64,000 nucleotides of DNA. Origin: Haladaptatus halobius. Its GTDB lineage: Archaea > Halobacteriota > Halobacteria > Halobacteriales > Haladaptataceae. Of this stretch, positions 54,304 through 63,707 are shown piece by piece; position 1 is the first letter of the stretch; each line of letters begins with the position of its first letter. The notes beneath the pieces were generated by a model that saw only the letters and a list, made by a program, of their open reading frames with translations, did not search any database and was not told the origin of the DNA. A program made the translations under genes and the position numbers. The stretch covers positions 1 through 64,000 of the forward strand of contig NZ_CP085342.1 in NCBI RefSeq assembly GCF_020618475.1, in the 5' to 3' direction.

Positions 54304-54473
54304 ATTATTGGGATCCATAGAAACATCCAATAAGGACTCAACAATATAATTAATGAAATATCTATATATAGTAGTAGACAGAGACATTTTTCAACGTTTC
54401 ATTAAAAGACAAAAAATACTATTACAGGAAACTATCGTTTAGATGAAATTACAGACGGTGATCCCCCTTCTTC

Positions 54474-54645
54474 AATGAGCAACGCAGGGGGCAAAGTAAC
54501 CGAGTAGCGCTCCGATGTAGGAGTGGTACACACCGAAGAAGCGCCTATGGAGACTACGATCCCGACGGAAACCAATTAGGTTCCTGCACAGCGCGTCGTC
54601 GAAGTAGGAAGCCCCGCCCTCAAGGAGCGAGCGCAAGCGAGCTAG
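54474..54645 (+). mobile_element. 3' end of an IS200/IS605-type tnpB, degenerate
   Basis: SNAGGKVTE, stop, RSDVGVVHTEEAPMETTIPT, ETN, stop, VPAQRVVEVGSPALKERAQA-S, stop. The ending ...(K/Q)RVVE(V/A)GSP(A/T)LKE is the usual C-terminus of haloarchaeal TnpB proteins. Directly after it GGGACGGGGTAGTTCAC (54650-54664) resembles the right end/omega-RNA segment of such elements. The rest of the transposon is absent. The region 54388-54810 holds nothing else recognised. Confidence 0.55.
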
Positions 54646-54810
54646 TAGGGACGGGGTAGTTCACTACCATAGTATCCACACGTGGTAGTTCCGAGAAGCC
54701 ACTAAGTCCATTTTTGGAGCGGGAATTATACGATGAGCTAAAAATCATCGATCACTCGGTAACGGTGTACCGATCGATACCCCAGGGTGTGAATATCGCC
54801 AAGGGGTGTC

Positions 54811-55152
54811 TCAGGGTCGAGGGGAGGCTTTTTGCAGCGCTGCCTCGGCGATGTTTCCACCGAAATCAGTACATCTCGAAAGTGAATCGACACTAAGTCG
54901 AAGTTGTTGGGCGTGATGCGGGTCAAGGCCGCGAAGGAGACTACCGATAACACAAGTGTGTTCGTCTATCTTGGAAACCGATTGGCGGGCCTCGTTAGCG
55001 AGTTGAGTTACATCTTCACGGTTATCCGCGAGGAGGGCCTCCACCGCAGCGTTGATGATGGTCCGTACATCCCTGTGAAGTCGTTTCATCGAATCTGCAA
55101 CGTCTTCAGGTATTGCTTCGAGTTCGATAGCAACCGTACCGATTTTCGCGGC
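54811..55152 (-). pseudogene. PhoU-domain remnant
   Basis: KIGTVAIELEAIPEDVADSM, KRLHRDVRTIINAAVEALLA, ...LSVDSLSRCTDFGGNIAEAA, LQKA. The last part is the conserved end of AbrB-PhoU phosphate regulators (compare LNSLRRTAEQGGNIAE in the intact gene at 58431-59468). Its N-terminal half is missing; the border at about 55152 is where the phosphonate-permease remnant begins on the other strand. Confidence 0.6.
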
Positions 55153-55361
55153 GTGATGGCGATCACGCTCGGCTTCATCGGCGCAGGTGGACTCGGGTTC
55201 GTGATGAACATGCAGCGGCAGCCATTCCAGTATACGAACATGATGGCAGCCATCCCCATGTTGGTAGTTCTCATCTAACCATCGAGATGACCAGCCAGCG
55301 GATTCGTTCGCGCCTCCACGAAGGTGAAGAAACAGAAGATTTCCTCGAGATATTGCGATGA
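55153..55361 (+). pseudogene. phnE: PhnE-like phosphonate permease, C-terminal remnant
   Basis: VMAITLGFIGAGGLGFVMNM, QRQPFQYTNMMAAIPMLVVL then a frameshift and TSQRIRSRLHEGEETEDFLE. IGAGGLGF followed by FQY is the standard end of PhnE permeases (phosphonate ABC transporter), and the final SxRIRxRL is the permease tail. All upstream parts of the gene are gone. Confidence 0.65.
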
Positions 55362-55459
55362 TCTCCCGACAAGATGAGGGAGGCACTCGTTCGATGAGCC
55401 AGCATGTCGGGACAAAATCAGAGGACAGCTACTACGTCGAATCCTTCGGCAGCCCTCGC

Positions 55460-56065
55460 ATGACAAGACTCACCGAGGAGCCAACGCTCCGTGATCCCGT
55501 TTCCATTATGGGACAGCACGCTTGGGCACTGGATGGAGATTCGTGCGGGATCACGCGTGAGCAATTCCACTCTCGGTGACTATACCTATCTAATGGAGCG
55601 TGTAAAGCTAGATTATACCGAGATTGGAACGTTTGGCAACGTTACCTCGGACGTTCGACTGGACCGACGAACCATCCGATCGATCGCCCAACGGCTCACC
55701 ATTTTACATACAGGGCAGAGATGTACGGGATGGGAGACGACGACTCTCTCTTCGAATGGCGTGCTGATACCCCAGTCATCGCCAGTCACGATGTCTGGAT
55801 TGGTCATGGCGCGACGGTTCTTTCCGGTGTGAACATCGGCACCGACGCTGTCGTTGTAACCGGTGCGGTTGTCACACGTGATGTCGTCACGTACACCATC
55901 GTAGCGGATGTTCCTGCTGAGCCCATTAATTCCCGTTTTGACGATGAGACCGCTTGATGACTTTTGCAGACCGAATGGTGGGAGTGGAGCCACGAGCCAC
56001 TTGCAGAGCGACTCAATGCATTTCGTAACTTAGAGACATTCCTCGATCGATTCGCACCCCGGTAA
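55460..56065 (+). pseudogene. phosphonate-metabolism-type hexapeptide acetyltransferase, multiply frameshifted
   Basis: Pieces in successive frames: MTRLTEEPTLRDPVSI, LGHWMEIRAGSRVSNSTLGD, YTYLMERVKLDYTEIGTFGN, then MYGMGDDDSLFEWRADTPVI, HDVWIGHGATVLSGVNIGTD, AVVVTGAVVTRDVVTYTIVA, and in a third frame WWEWSHEPLAERLNAFRNLE, TFLDRFAPR stop. These are left-handed beta-helix hexapeptides and the C-terminus of the TIGR03308-type acetyltransferase found in phosphonate (phn) operons. At least three indels break it. Confidence 0.65.
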
Positions 56066-56289
56066 CGTTCTTTCCTTAGAACTACTATTGAAAATCTCGT
56101 ATCTGAATTATAAATGTTGTTCGGCGGACTCTGATGACATTAGGTAGTTGATTCGGAGACTTGATTAGTAAGCAAACTGAAAAAGTAAGCAGTTTTGAAG
56201 TCAATTCCATTATCTCTATATGATAATGATATACAAGGATAATCTATTATAAAGAGAGAATAAATAAGAATAGGATCGTCTGCTTGCTG

Positions 56290-58104
56290 ATGTCGAACAA
56301 CACCGATCAGGAGAAGGATGGCATTAAGCGACGAACTGCACTAAAATCACTCGGAGCAGCTGCTATTGGCGGGGTCTCGTTTGCGGCACTCGATCCCGAA
56401 ATTGTAACGGGAATCACACCGCAATCGACCGATGGCGAGACAGTCAACTGGAAGAGCGGTAAGAAGAGTGAATCGATGTTCCCACTCTCAGTCGTGAGTG
56501 GTGGTCCAACACCTTCGGGAGTTATTCTTTGGACACAACTATCCTCGAGAAACTGTCAGTCTTCGGCACCTGTCCACGTTCAAGTAGCGACTGACGATTC
56601 ATTTTCGGAACCTGTATATGAGGGGAAAGTTGCGGCAGAGAAAGTTTCCCCCGAGCATAACAACATCATCAAAATGGATCTCGATGGGAAACTCCCAGCT
56701 GACAGCCATCTCTTCTATCGGTTTCATCATGCCGGCGTGACGAGTCAGATCGGACGGGCTCGTACACTGCCCAAAGAAGATGCGAACCCCGAGTCGATTC
56801 GACTGGCGGTTGTCACGTGCCAGTCATACCAACAGGGGTACTATCCCGCCTACAGCTACATCGCTCAGGAAGATCTCGACTATATCGTTCATCTCGGCGA
56901 TCAAATCTACGAATATGCAGATAAATCTGATTTCAATGGTCGTTCAGTATCGCTTCCAAGTGGCCATGATCTAGCATGGACGCTAGAGGATTTCCGCCAT
57001 CTCTGGCAAACCTATCGCGGTGACAAATTCTTCCAAGATGCGCTTGAACAGCACACGTTCATTCCAACGTGGGACGATCACGAGATCGTCAACAACCGAT
57101 ATTGGGACTATGAAAACGACCGGCCATGGTCGAAGGATCACCCACTCAACGACGACCCCAAGGCGATCACGAAACTGTTCGCAGACGGGATTCAAGCGTG
57201 GTGGGAGTACAATCCTGCACGAGTTACGTATAATCCCGATGCGGAGTCACTGCTTGAACAGTTCAAGATGTGGCGCAGTATCCAGTTTGGCGATCTGTTG
57301 GAAATGCCGGTCACCGACGAACGGCTGTTCAGTTCGCTTCCACCAGGTGGCGACGCAGCTGGACAACGACAGTGGGGAATCCCACCAAATGCGCCCGAAG
57401 CCGATGATGCTAACCGGACACGGCTTGGTTTCGAACAGCGCGAATGGCTGCTTGAGACGCTCAAAGAGACCAACGCGACCTGGAAAGCGTGGACGAACGA
57501 ACTCGCTATCTCACCGTTATGGCTCTCATTTAGCGATAACATGCAGATTTCGAAGAACTACGATGCCTGGGATGGCTACCAGCATGAGCGAAATGAAATC
57601 ATGGGGCAACTCACCCACTTCGATGTCAATAACTTTGTCGCCTTTACTGGTGATATGCACACCTATATGGTGTCGTATTTAATGAACGATTGGGAACGAA
57701 CCGAAAGTCGGACACCAGTTCCACCGGAAGAAGAAATGGTCGGTGTTGAACTTCTCACTCCGGGAATTTCGAGCGATTCAGGAACCTCCGACTTTTGGGG
57801 TCCGGGTGAAGAGATAACGAAGGAGTCCGATTCGAAGGCGTTGACAAACGAAGAGATGGTCGAGACGGTTCTTGAAGAGAATCCGTGGGTTGAGTTTTTC
57901 AACGCGAAATACAACGGGTACTCTGTTGCCGAGTTTACTCCCGAAGCCTGCACATGGACGACGTACGCAGTCGATGATACGGTTAACAGATCCGATGCGG
58001 CTCGCGCAGTCCTCAGGAAGTACGAAATTCCTGAAGGGTCTGTTGAACTCACTGAACTCGAAGCCAATGATTTGAAAAACGGTTTCTCCTCACAAAATTC
58101 ATAG
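56290..58104 (+). CDS. phoD: PhoD-type alkaline phosphatase (copy B)
   Basis: 604 aa from ATG 56290 (MSNNTDQEKDG). Tat signal KRRTALKSLGAAAIGGVSFA. Motifs as in copy A: AVVTCQSYQQGYYPAYSYIA, DYIVHLGDQIYEYADK, WDDHEIVNNRYWDYENDRPW, MPVTDERLFSS, FVAFTGDMHTYMVSYL. The middle region (PPGGDAAGQRQWGIPPNAP) is longer than in copy A. Clearly paralogous but well diverged, so probably not a recent local duplication. Promoter in the AT-rich 56170-56280 region. Confidence 0.9.
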   Translation: MSNNTDQEKDGIKRRTALKSLGAAAIGGVSFAALDPEIVTGITPQSTDGETVNWKSGKKSESMFPLSVVSGGPTPSGVILWTQLSSRNCQSSAPVHVQVATDDSFSEPVYEGKVAAEKVSPEHNNIIKMDLDGKLPADSHLFYRFHHAGVTSQIGRARTLPKEDANPESIRLAVVTCQSYQQGYYPAYSYIAQEDLDYIVHLGDQIYEYADKSDFNGRSVSLPSGHDLAWTLEDFRHLWQTYRGDKFFQDALEQHTFIPTWDDHEIVNNRYWDYENDRPWSKDHPLNDDPKAITKLFADGIQAWWEYNPARVTYNPDAESLLEQFKMWRSIQFGDLLEMPVTDERLFSSLPPGGDAAGQRQWGIPPNAPEADDANRTRLGFEQREWLLETLKETNATWKAWTNELAISPLWLSFSDNMQISKNYDAWDGYQHERNEIMGQLTHFDVNNFVAFTGDMHTYMVSYLMNDWERTESRTPVPPEEEMVGVELLTPGISSDSGTSDFWGPGEEITKESDSKALTNEEMVETVLEENPWVEFFNAKYNGYSVAEFTPEACTWTTYAVDDTVNRSDAARAVLRKYEIPEGSVELTELEANDLKNGFSSQNS

Positions 58105-58137
58105 ACGACATATAGGGATATTACGTTAGTTTCGTAT

Positions 58138-58325
58138 TCCAAGAGCTGCCGCCCTACATTCAAGGCTTCTGCGACAGGATTCGGCGAGCCGTCAACACTT
58201 TTTTCGGTTTTATAATCTCGAACAAGATTGACAAGACGCGACACTGACGCCTGGACACGGCTGTTCTTGTCCTCTGCGTCAGTGAGATCGTCAATATCGG
58301 CTTACTAGTCTCGGTCGTGTCTACG
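58138..58325 (-). pseudogene. remnant of coiled-coil plasmid protein
   Basis: ADIDDLTDAEDKNSRVQASV, SRLVNLVRDYKTEKSVDGSP, NPVAEALNVGRQLLE matches residues about 90-150 of the protein at 26735-27538. A one-base shift precedes ADIDD and both ends are lost. No other gene lies in 58105-58430. Confidence 0.6.
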
Positions 58326-58430
58326 AGTCTACTTCAGCTGAATCAAAGAGCAGGTCACGACCGTGTTCACCAAGTCAATTTACCGCTGTGACAATTATCC
58401 ATTTGGTTCCGCTACGTTTAATGACTCTTG

Positions 58431-59468
58431 CTAATGTTCGTCTTCCTGATTATCATCCGTTTGCTGCACAGCTATGTCTCCGCGTCGAATTACTGCCTGT
58501 AGCTCCCGTTCAGCAATATTACCACCTTGTTCGGCTGTCCGTCGCAGACTATTGAGAACTAGCGCAAGTCGATAGTCCGCCGAGGAAGCCTCAAACAGGC
58601 GGCGATCCAACGCTGCTGCTTCCTCACGAACCTGATCTCGTACAGTCAGCGCCCTATATGCGGTGTTTACGTCCGTATCACCAAGGATACTACTGACTGC
58701 ATCTTCGACAATATCCCGAGCCATCTGAGCGATTTGTTGGAATTCGCTCGTGTATGTGACTTTCGCCAAATTGTCGAATTCAGCAGTGATTTCGCTGATA
58801 TGTTCAGCGTGATCAGCAATTCGCTCCAGTTCACGGGCTGTCACCCAGAGTTCGAACAATTCCGTGCGAGTTAATCCAAGCGCATCAATCTCGTCGAGTC
58901 TCAACAACGCTCTCTCGAACGAACGGTCAATCAGTGTATACAGGCGGTCAGCGTAGTCGTCGCGGTCCGCTAGGCTTGCTGCTGTCTTCTCATTACTCAG
59001 AGTAGCGGTTGCATTGCGATGCATCGACAACGCAACGACTTTGAGTTGGCGCACCAGCTGGCGTACCGAGATCTCTTTTGGATCTAGCAGGATCTGAACC
59101 GTTATCCGTGTCTGTGATTCCGTACTGATAGTGACGCCAGACAGGATACTAACGGCTTCGTTGACGGCTTGCCGGTGTGCATTAGTAAACGACTCTTGGG
59201 CAACAAGCGTCACTTTGTCAAAGCCTGCAGTATAAGCCGCCTGCATAAGGTGTGTTATATACTTTCCATCGTTGTGTGCAACCTCAATGGTAACTTGTTC
59301 GGTCAGATCGTTCTCGTTTGCTCGGGGCTGGATAACGAGCCCCCCATCGATATGAGTGTGGAGATCCACGATGGAGCCCTGACTGAGATTTTCTGATTTA
59401 GCCCACTCCGGAGGAAGTGAGACGGTGAACGTGCCACTACCGATTTTCTGGATCTTACGTGACTTCAT
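58431..59468 (-). CDS. AbrB-PhoU phosphate-uptake-type regulator
   Basis: 345 aa from ATG 59468. N-terminal MKSRKIQKIGSGTFTVSLPP...SQGSIVDLH is a SpoVT/AbrB DNA-binding beta domain; the rest is helical, ending in a PhoU-like bundle (YADRLYTLIDRSFERALLRL, ELERIADHAEHISEITAEF, LNSLRRTAEQGGNIAEREL) with E-x-x-D/N metal-binding-type spots (RIADHAE, GGNIAE). In haloarchaea such proteins are phosphate-responsive regulators. Last gene of the ECF operon 63127 to 58431, 16 bases after the small membrane gene. Confidence 0.85.
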   Translation of the reverse strand: MKSRKIQKIGSGTFTVSLPPEWAKSENLSQGSIVDLHTHIDGGLVIQPRANENDLTEQVTIEVAHNDGKYITHLMQAAYTAGFDKVTLVAQESFTNAHRQAVNEAVSILSGVTISTESQTRITVQILLDPKEISVRQLVRQLKVVALSMHRNATATLSNEKTAASLADRDDYADRLYTLIDRSFERALLRLDEIDALGLTRTELFELWVTARELERIADHAEHISEITAEFDNLAKVTYTSEFQQIAQMARDIVEDAVSSILGDTDVNTAYRALTVRDQVREEAAALDRRLFEASSADYRLALVLNSLRRTAEQGGNIAERELQAVIRRGDIAVQQTDDNQEDEH

Positions 59469-59484
59469 TTCTTTTAGAGGTGAT

Positions 59485-59937
59485 TCACTGTTCGATCGAT
59501 TCCTCCGTCGTCGGCAAGTACAGCGACTGTGCAGCCATATGGAGCAACCCAAATCCGATACCAGCAACTGCCAGCGGCCAGAAAAAGTTGCCCTCTCCAG
59601 AACTATAGCGAGCGGACGCGTAGGTCGTCAGGAGTCCCACGACCGTCAGCGCAAGCAATAGCCACGACACCGAGAGCTTCAGCCGGTCGCTGCGCGGGAT
59701 CGACAGCTGCTGGTAGTGAACTAGCTTGCCACTGGTGTTAAGGATGAATGCAAGGGTAACGATTGCGACTCCACTCCAGACAATCAGTGCTATATCAACA
59801 ATATTGCCAATGGCGAGCCATCCTAGTCCCCCGAATAGAAGGATCTGACTACGACCCTCGGCGGTACTCGGATTGAGGCTCATGAGTGAATCGTTTCCAG
59901 ACGGTTGGGAGAGTGGTTCTGGTTCGGTCATACTCAT
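59485..59937 (-). CDS. four-helix membrane protein of ECF operon
   Basis: 150 aa. Polar N-terminus (TEPEPLSQPSGNDSLMSLNP), then helices near 31-45, 47-66, 85-105 and 118-138, short acidic tail. ATG overlaps the T-subunit stop by four bases (ATGA), so it is translated with the transporter. Family not recognised; likely an accessory membrane component. Confidence 0.65.
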   Translation of the reverse strand: MSMTEPEPLSQPSGNDSLMSLNPSTAEGRSQILLFGGLGWLAIGNIVDIALIVWSGVAIVTLAFILNTSGKLVHYQQLSIPRSDRLKLSVSWLLLALTVVGLLTTYASARYSSGEGNFFWPLAVAGIGFGLLHMAAQSLYLPTTEESIEQ

Positions 59938-60725
59938 GAAGTTGGTGATGGCAGCCCGGGAACTGTTAAGACGCCAAAGTTCACGGCTGCTGTTCCAGCA
60001 AGTACGACGAATCCCACTCCGAATAGAAGCGCGTCTCCGCCGTCAAACTTTAGCTCGTGGCGGAGTTCGCGCTCTTCGTTCGAGAACGAGTATCCACGCA
60101 TCGTCAACACGGACATCATCGTGTTCGACCGTTGAAGCACCGACATGAACATCGGAACTGCCAGACTCGGCATGTTCCGAGCGAATTTGACCGGGTTTTT
60201 CGTCTCAATTCCAAGTCCCTTCACCTTCATCGCGTCCATGATACGGAAGAGATCGCTGATCGTGACATACAATAGCAAGAAGACGTACTCAAGCGTGAAA
60301 CAGACGAGTTCTGGAACACCGACCCCTCGCAACCCGTCAGTTATCTCCGTCAGCTCCATTGTCGTGAAAAGACTCGCGCTAATCAGGAGTGCCGCTTGCC
60401 ACGACAGAGCGAGCTTCAGGCCAAAGTCAAAGTTACCTCCGAACGCACTCCCACCCGTTGCCATCCGCTGGATGGCCGGGAATGCGAGTATTCCCAAGAC
60501 GTTCGGAACCTGCAGTAGAAGGAGCGCCCCGATCCATTTAACCGGGACACGAGCGACAGCGACTAACCCAATACCGATCACGACCATTGCCAGCATCCAC
60601 TCCCAGGTCGGTGCGAGGTATAGGTACAACAGCATCAGCACGAATACGCCAAGCTTTGACCGAGGATCGCGGCGATGGAACCACGTATCTCGGTCGTTGT
60701 ACACAACGGGGACACGCCGTTTCAT
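59934..60725 (-). CDS. ECF transporter T component (CbiQ-like)
   Basis: 263 aa. N-terminal HRRDPRSKLGVFVLMLLYLY is the usual start of EcfT/CbiQ proteins; five to six membrane helices follow. Two cytoplasmic coupling motifs, MDAMKVKGLG and VLTMRGYSF (with Arg-Gly), contact the ATPases. Transmembrane energising subunit linking the ATPase pair to the substrate-binding S protein. Four-base ATGA overlaps at both ends with the A gene and the small membrane gene. Confidence 0.85.
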   Translation of the reverse strand: MKRRVPVVYNDRDTWFHRRDPRSKLGVFVLMLLYLYLAPTWEWMLAMVVIGIGLVAVARVPVKWIGALLLLQVPNVLGILAFPAIQRMATGGSAFGGNFDFGLKLALSWQAALLISASLFTTMELTEITDGLRGVGVPELVCFTLEYVFLLLYVTISDLFRIMDAMKVKGLGIETKNPVKFARNMPSLAVPMFMSVLQRSNTMMSVLTMRGYSFSNEERELRHELKFDGGDALLFGVGFVVLAGTAAVNFGVLTVPGLPSPTS

Positions 60726-62500
60726 TGCGACACCTCCACCGCCGGCTCGAATGATTCGACGAACTCATCAGCGGTCAGCGCGTCGAGACCGACTTGCTGG
60801 GCGAGACGTGCTGCCCGTGGCGGGCGAAGGTGTCGTTTCGCTAGCCACTCCCAGTTGTTTGGAGCGAACACCTCTTGGGTCGATCCCTGCATCGCCACTG
60901 ATCCATCTTCGAGGACTGTAACGGTGTCCGCGACGTCACAGACGAATTCCATGTTGTGGTCGATAATGATGATTCCCTTCCCCTGCTCACGTAACTGCTC
61001 AATTGTCTGTTCGATATGCGCCCGAGCTGTTGCGTCGACCCCTGCAATGGGTTCGTCGAGCACGAGCACGTCCGGACTTGGAGCCAGTGCCCCTGCTATC
61101 GTCACTTGCCGTCGTTTCCCTCGTGGGAGGAATATTGGATCCTCCTCCAGAATTTCATCAGAGATGCCAATAAGATCACAGACGTCTTCGACTCGTTGTT
61201 CAATGAACGCCTCGTCGTAGCGCTCGCGTTTCGAGAGATCCAAAAACCCAGTTCGTTCGTAGCGACGCTTCTCAAGTGGGAACCGGATCTCCTCCTCGAC
61301 GGTCTGCTCTGACAGTTGCTCGTCAGGATTCTGAAGCGCAATGCCGACTGACTCTGCAATATCTCGTGCGGTTCGTCCGTCGGTAGACGCACCGTCGACG
61401 TATACTGTACCATCCGTTGGCTTAAAGAGGCCGACAAGGAGCTTACTGAACGTTGTCTTTCCAGCGCCGTTACCGCCGACGACTGCGTGCACTTCGTTCT
61501 CGCTGACTGTGAAGTCCACGCCGTCGACCGCGACTGCATCGGTAGAGTACTCATAGGTGACGCCATCAGCGCGGACAAGGGTGTCACCAAATCCGGGAGC
61601 GACGGACACCGACCCACCGTCGGCAGCACTTACCATCACGTCAGTAGAAGTCGTCGTTCCGGACCTAGAGCGCGCTTCGAATGCATCGATGAACTCCCCC
61701 GGGGTCAGTGGGTCACTAGGTAGATCAACCTTGCGAGCGATGCGGCGGCAGACCGGTGGAGCTACACCCACGTCGTCAAGAAGTTCGTCATCACGGAGGA
61801 GTTCGTCAGCGGAGCCGAAGGCGACGCGCTCGCCACCATCGAGTACGAGTAGTTTGTCGGCAATCCCCACGAGAGCGTCAGGATCGTTTTCGGTGACTAC
61901 AAGTGTTTTATCGCCTTTGAGCGATGCGATGAGGTTGGCGACATCGTCGCGTCCCTCCGGGTCGAGCATATCGGTCGCAGTATCAAAGATCATCACTTCG
62001 GGATCGATAGCCAGGGCGGCCGCGATAGCAAGTCGTTGTTGCTGACCACCAGACAACTCCCAGGTGAACTGATCCTTAACGTCCGCCATACGAACCTGTT
62101 CAAGCAACTCGCATGCTTGGTCGGTCGCCTCGGCACGTGGAATGCCTCGATTCACTAGCGGCGCAATCACTTCATCAATGACATTGACTTGGGTGAGCTG
62201 AGAGGAGTAGTCCTCAAACACCATGGCCACGTCGTTGTCGTTTGCTTGGCGTGGATCGCGACCGGCGACCGAGAGTTCACCGCTCGTCGTCCCACCTGTG
62301 TTCTGCGGAGCGAAGCTCGCAAGCACCATCGCCAGCGTCGTCTTGCCCGCCTCAACCGGGCCAACAACGCCCAAGACCTCACCTTCGTCAAGCCCAAATG
62401 AAACATTCGCCATCGCGGGGTGGTTTTTGGTGGGATAGGTGAAACTGAATTCGTCAGCACGAAGCATTTGTTCTTCCATCAATTTGGCATCTTGGGTCAT
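60722..62500 (-). CDS. ECF transporter fused double ATPase (A-A')
   Basis: 592 aa, two ABC ATPase halves in one chain. Half 1: Walker A GPVEAGKTT (47-55), signature LSGGQQQRLAIA, Walker B VMIFDTATDM (catalytic Glu replaced by Thr). Half 2 (from about 315): Walker A GGNGAGKTT, signature replaced by LPRGKRRQ, Walker B VLVLDEPIAG. So one composite ATP site is canonical and the other degenerate. Powers uptake together with T (60725) and S (63127). A linker with MTPGEFIDAFEA-like repeats (TPGEFIDAFE; TADEFVESFE at the end) occurs after each half. Confidence 0.9.
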   Translation of the reverse strand: MTQDAKLMEEQMLRADEFSFTYPTKNHPAMANVSFGLDEGEVLGVVGPVEAGKTTLAMVLASFAPQNTGGTTSGELSVAGRDPRQANDNDVAMVFEDYSSQLTQVNVIDEVIAPLVNRGIPRAEATDQACELLEQVRMADVKDQFTWELSGGQQQRLAIAAALAIDPEVMIFDTATDMLDPEGRDDVANLIASLKGDKTLVVTENDPDALVGIADKLLVLDGGERVAFGSADELLRDDELLDDVGVAPPVCRRIARKVDLPSDPLTPGEFIDAFEARSRSGTTTSTDVMVSAADGGSVSVAPGFGDTLVRADGVTYEYSTDAVAVDGVDFTVSENEVHAVVGGNGAGKTTFSKLLVGLFKPTDGTVYVDGASTDGRTARDIAESVGIALQNPDEQLSEQTVEEEIRFPLEKRRYERTGFLDLSKRERYDEAFIEQRVEDVCDLIGISDEILEEDPIFLPRGKRRQVTIAGALAPSPDVLVLDEPIAGVDATARAHIEQTIEQLREQGKGIIIIDHNMEFVCDVADTVTVLEDGSVAMQGSTQEVFAPNNWEWLAKRHLRPPRAARLAQQVGLDALTADEFVESFEPAVEVSQ

Positions 62501-62527
62501 TGTGCGGAAAACCGAAGTTGGTGATGG

Positions 62528-63127
62528 TTAATTGGACGTCTGTGCGGAGGGTGCGAGGACGCGCTCCATCCGACCGCGCAGTGCAGCGACGGTTGGAATG
62601 AGCGGAATCGCCCCAAGAATGATCCCATGTGTAATCGTGTTGCCCGCGAGCGCGGTCGCATAAACACTCCAAGCATCCCCGGAGATGAGCACGAGGGACA
62701 ATCCTTCAATTGCGAATTGGATGAAGGCGCCGAGCACTGCACCGATAGCGAGCTTTACTGTCTTGCTCGGGTCCTTCATGAAGTAGCCAGCGACGGTGAA
62801 GCCGACAACATAGCCAGCCCAGCCGAATGGTTCGTCCGGTTCCATTCCCTCGAAGAAGTCAAGGATGCCCTCCGCGAGCGTCGCTCCGACGGCTGCCGCA
62901 ATGGTCGGCGTTCCCCATGGGACGAATACGATTACCGTGTACACTACGAAAAACGCCTTCCAGTCGATGTCAGGGGGAATTTCGCCAAGGCCCTCTCCAA
63001 TGGCGAGTGCCCCTGCGAATAATACTGCTGTAAGTCCTGCAATAACCACGAGACTCGTCAGATCAACGTCGGTCGTGAACGAAGTGGCTTCACCCCGCGC
63101 GGATTCTGTTTCTGTCGTCTGCACCAT
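62528..63127 (-). CDS. ECF transporter S component (substrate-binding membrane subunit)
   Basis: 199 aa. Polar N-terminus, then about six helices (TSLVVIAGLTAVLFAGALAI, AFFVVYTVIVFVPWGTPTIA, WAGYVVGFTVAGYF, VKLAIGAVLGAFIQFAIEGL, NTITHGIILGAIPLIPTVAA) as in S subunits of the CbrT/YkoE-like and MtsA-like groups. First gene of the operon S-A-T-membrane-PhoU. Substrate cannot be read from sequence; the PhoU-type gene hints at a phosphorus-containing or phosphate-regulated nutrient. Confidence 0.75.
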   Translation of the reverse strand: MVQTTETESARGEATSFTTDVDLTSLVVIAGLTAVLFAGALAIGEGLGEIPPDIDWKAFFVVYTVIVFVPWGTPTIAAAVGATLAEGILDFFEGMEPDEPFGWAGYVVGFTVAGYFMKDPSKTVKLAIGAVLGAFIQFAIEGLSLVLISGDAWSVYATALAGNTITHGIILGAIPLIPTVAALRGRMERVLAPSAQTSN

Positions 63128-63569
63128 TACGACGGTCTCTATAATCCAATGAGAAGAACACTGCTATGAGGAGTACATCCCCATTTATATTGTTAAGTAT
63201 CAGACTTAGCCACAAATACCACTATATAGATATATCTTGCTGCTACACTGAACTAGCTGTTCATTAGGGGTATTATTTTTAATTACCTCCTTGCCATCTT
63301 CAGAGCGGTCTCCAACACATCGGTGTTAGGCAAATATCATTGCTTTCGTCGAGCGAGGACCAAATGAACAGCTGGATATATGTCGAATTATTGGGGATAT
63401 ACGACAGTATTATCGTGGCGTACGAGCGAAGGATGGTGATTTCGGTTATTCAATCAATCCGTTACGAAGCTGTAAAGTATCCCGACGTATCGATTACCCT
63501 GATCCTGATGACGCGAATGGTTAAGAACGGTCGATAGCCTCTTTAATCAGCAGGTTACTTTGGAGGATT
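63128..63569. other. intergenic, promoter of ECF operon
   Basis: About 440 bases. AT-rich 63175-63300 (TATTAAGTATCAG, TATATAGATATATC) contains the probable ECF-operon promoter. A frame at 63340-63537 has no recognisable features. Confidence 0.4.
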
Positions 63570-63707
63570 ATGCCAAGTGAATTAGTCACGCAAATCCTCC
63601 TCAGTGTTCTCGTAATTAGCGGATTAGCATTCCACGAACGAGTCGCCGCAGTGATCGCATCCCTAGAAACGAACCCCGATCTTCTTGATCCCGACGAAAT
63701 TGAGTAA
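63570..63707 (+). CDS. 45-aa small protein with membrane helix
   Basis: MPSELVTQILLSVLVISGLA, FHERVAAVIASLETNPDLLD, PDEIE. TGGAGG lies six bases before the ATG. One N-terminal helix and an amphipathic second helix. Function unknown. Confidence 0.5.
   Translation: MPSELVTQILLSVLVISGLAFHERVAAVIASLETNPDLLDPDEIE

Noticed and set aside
60145..60921. 258-codon plus-strand frame opposite the ECF T and A genes
   Set aside because: Antisense shadow of well-supported membrane transporter genes; no domain.
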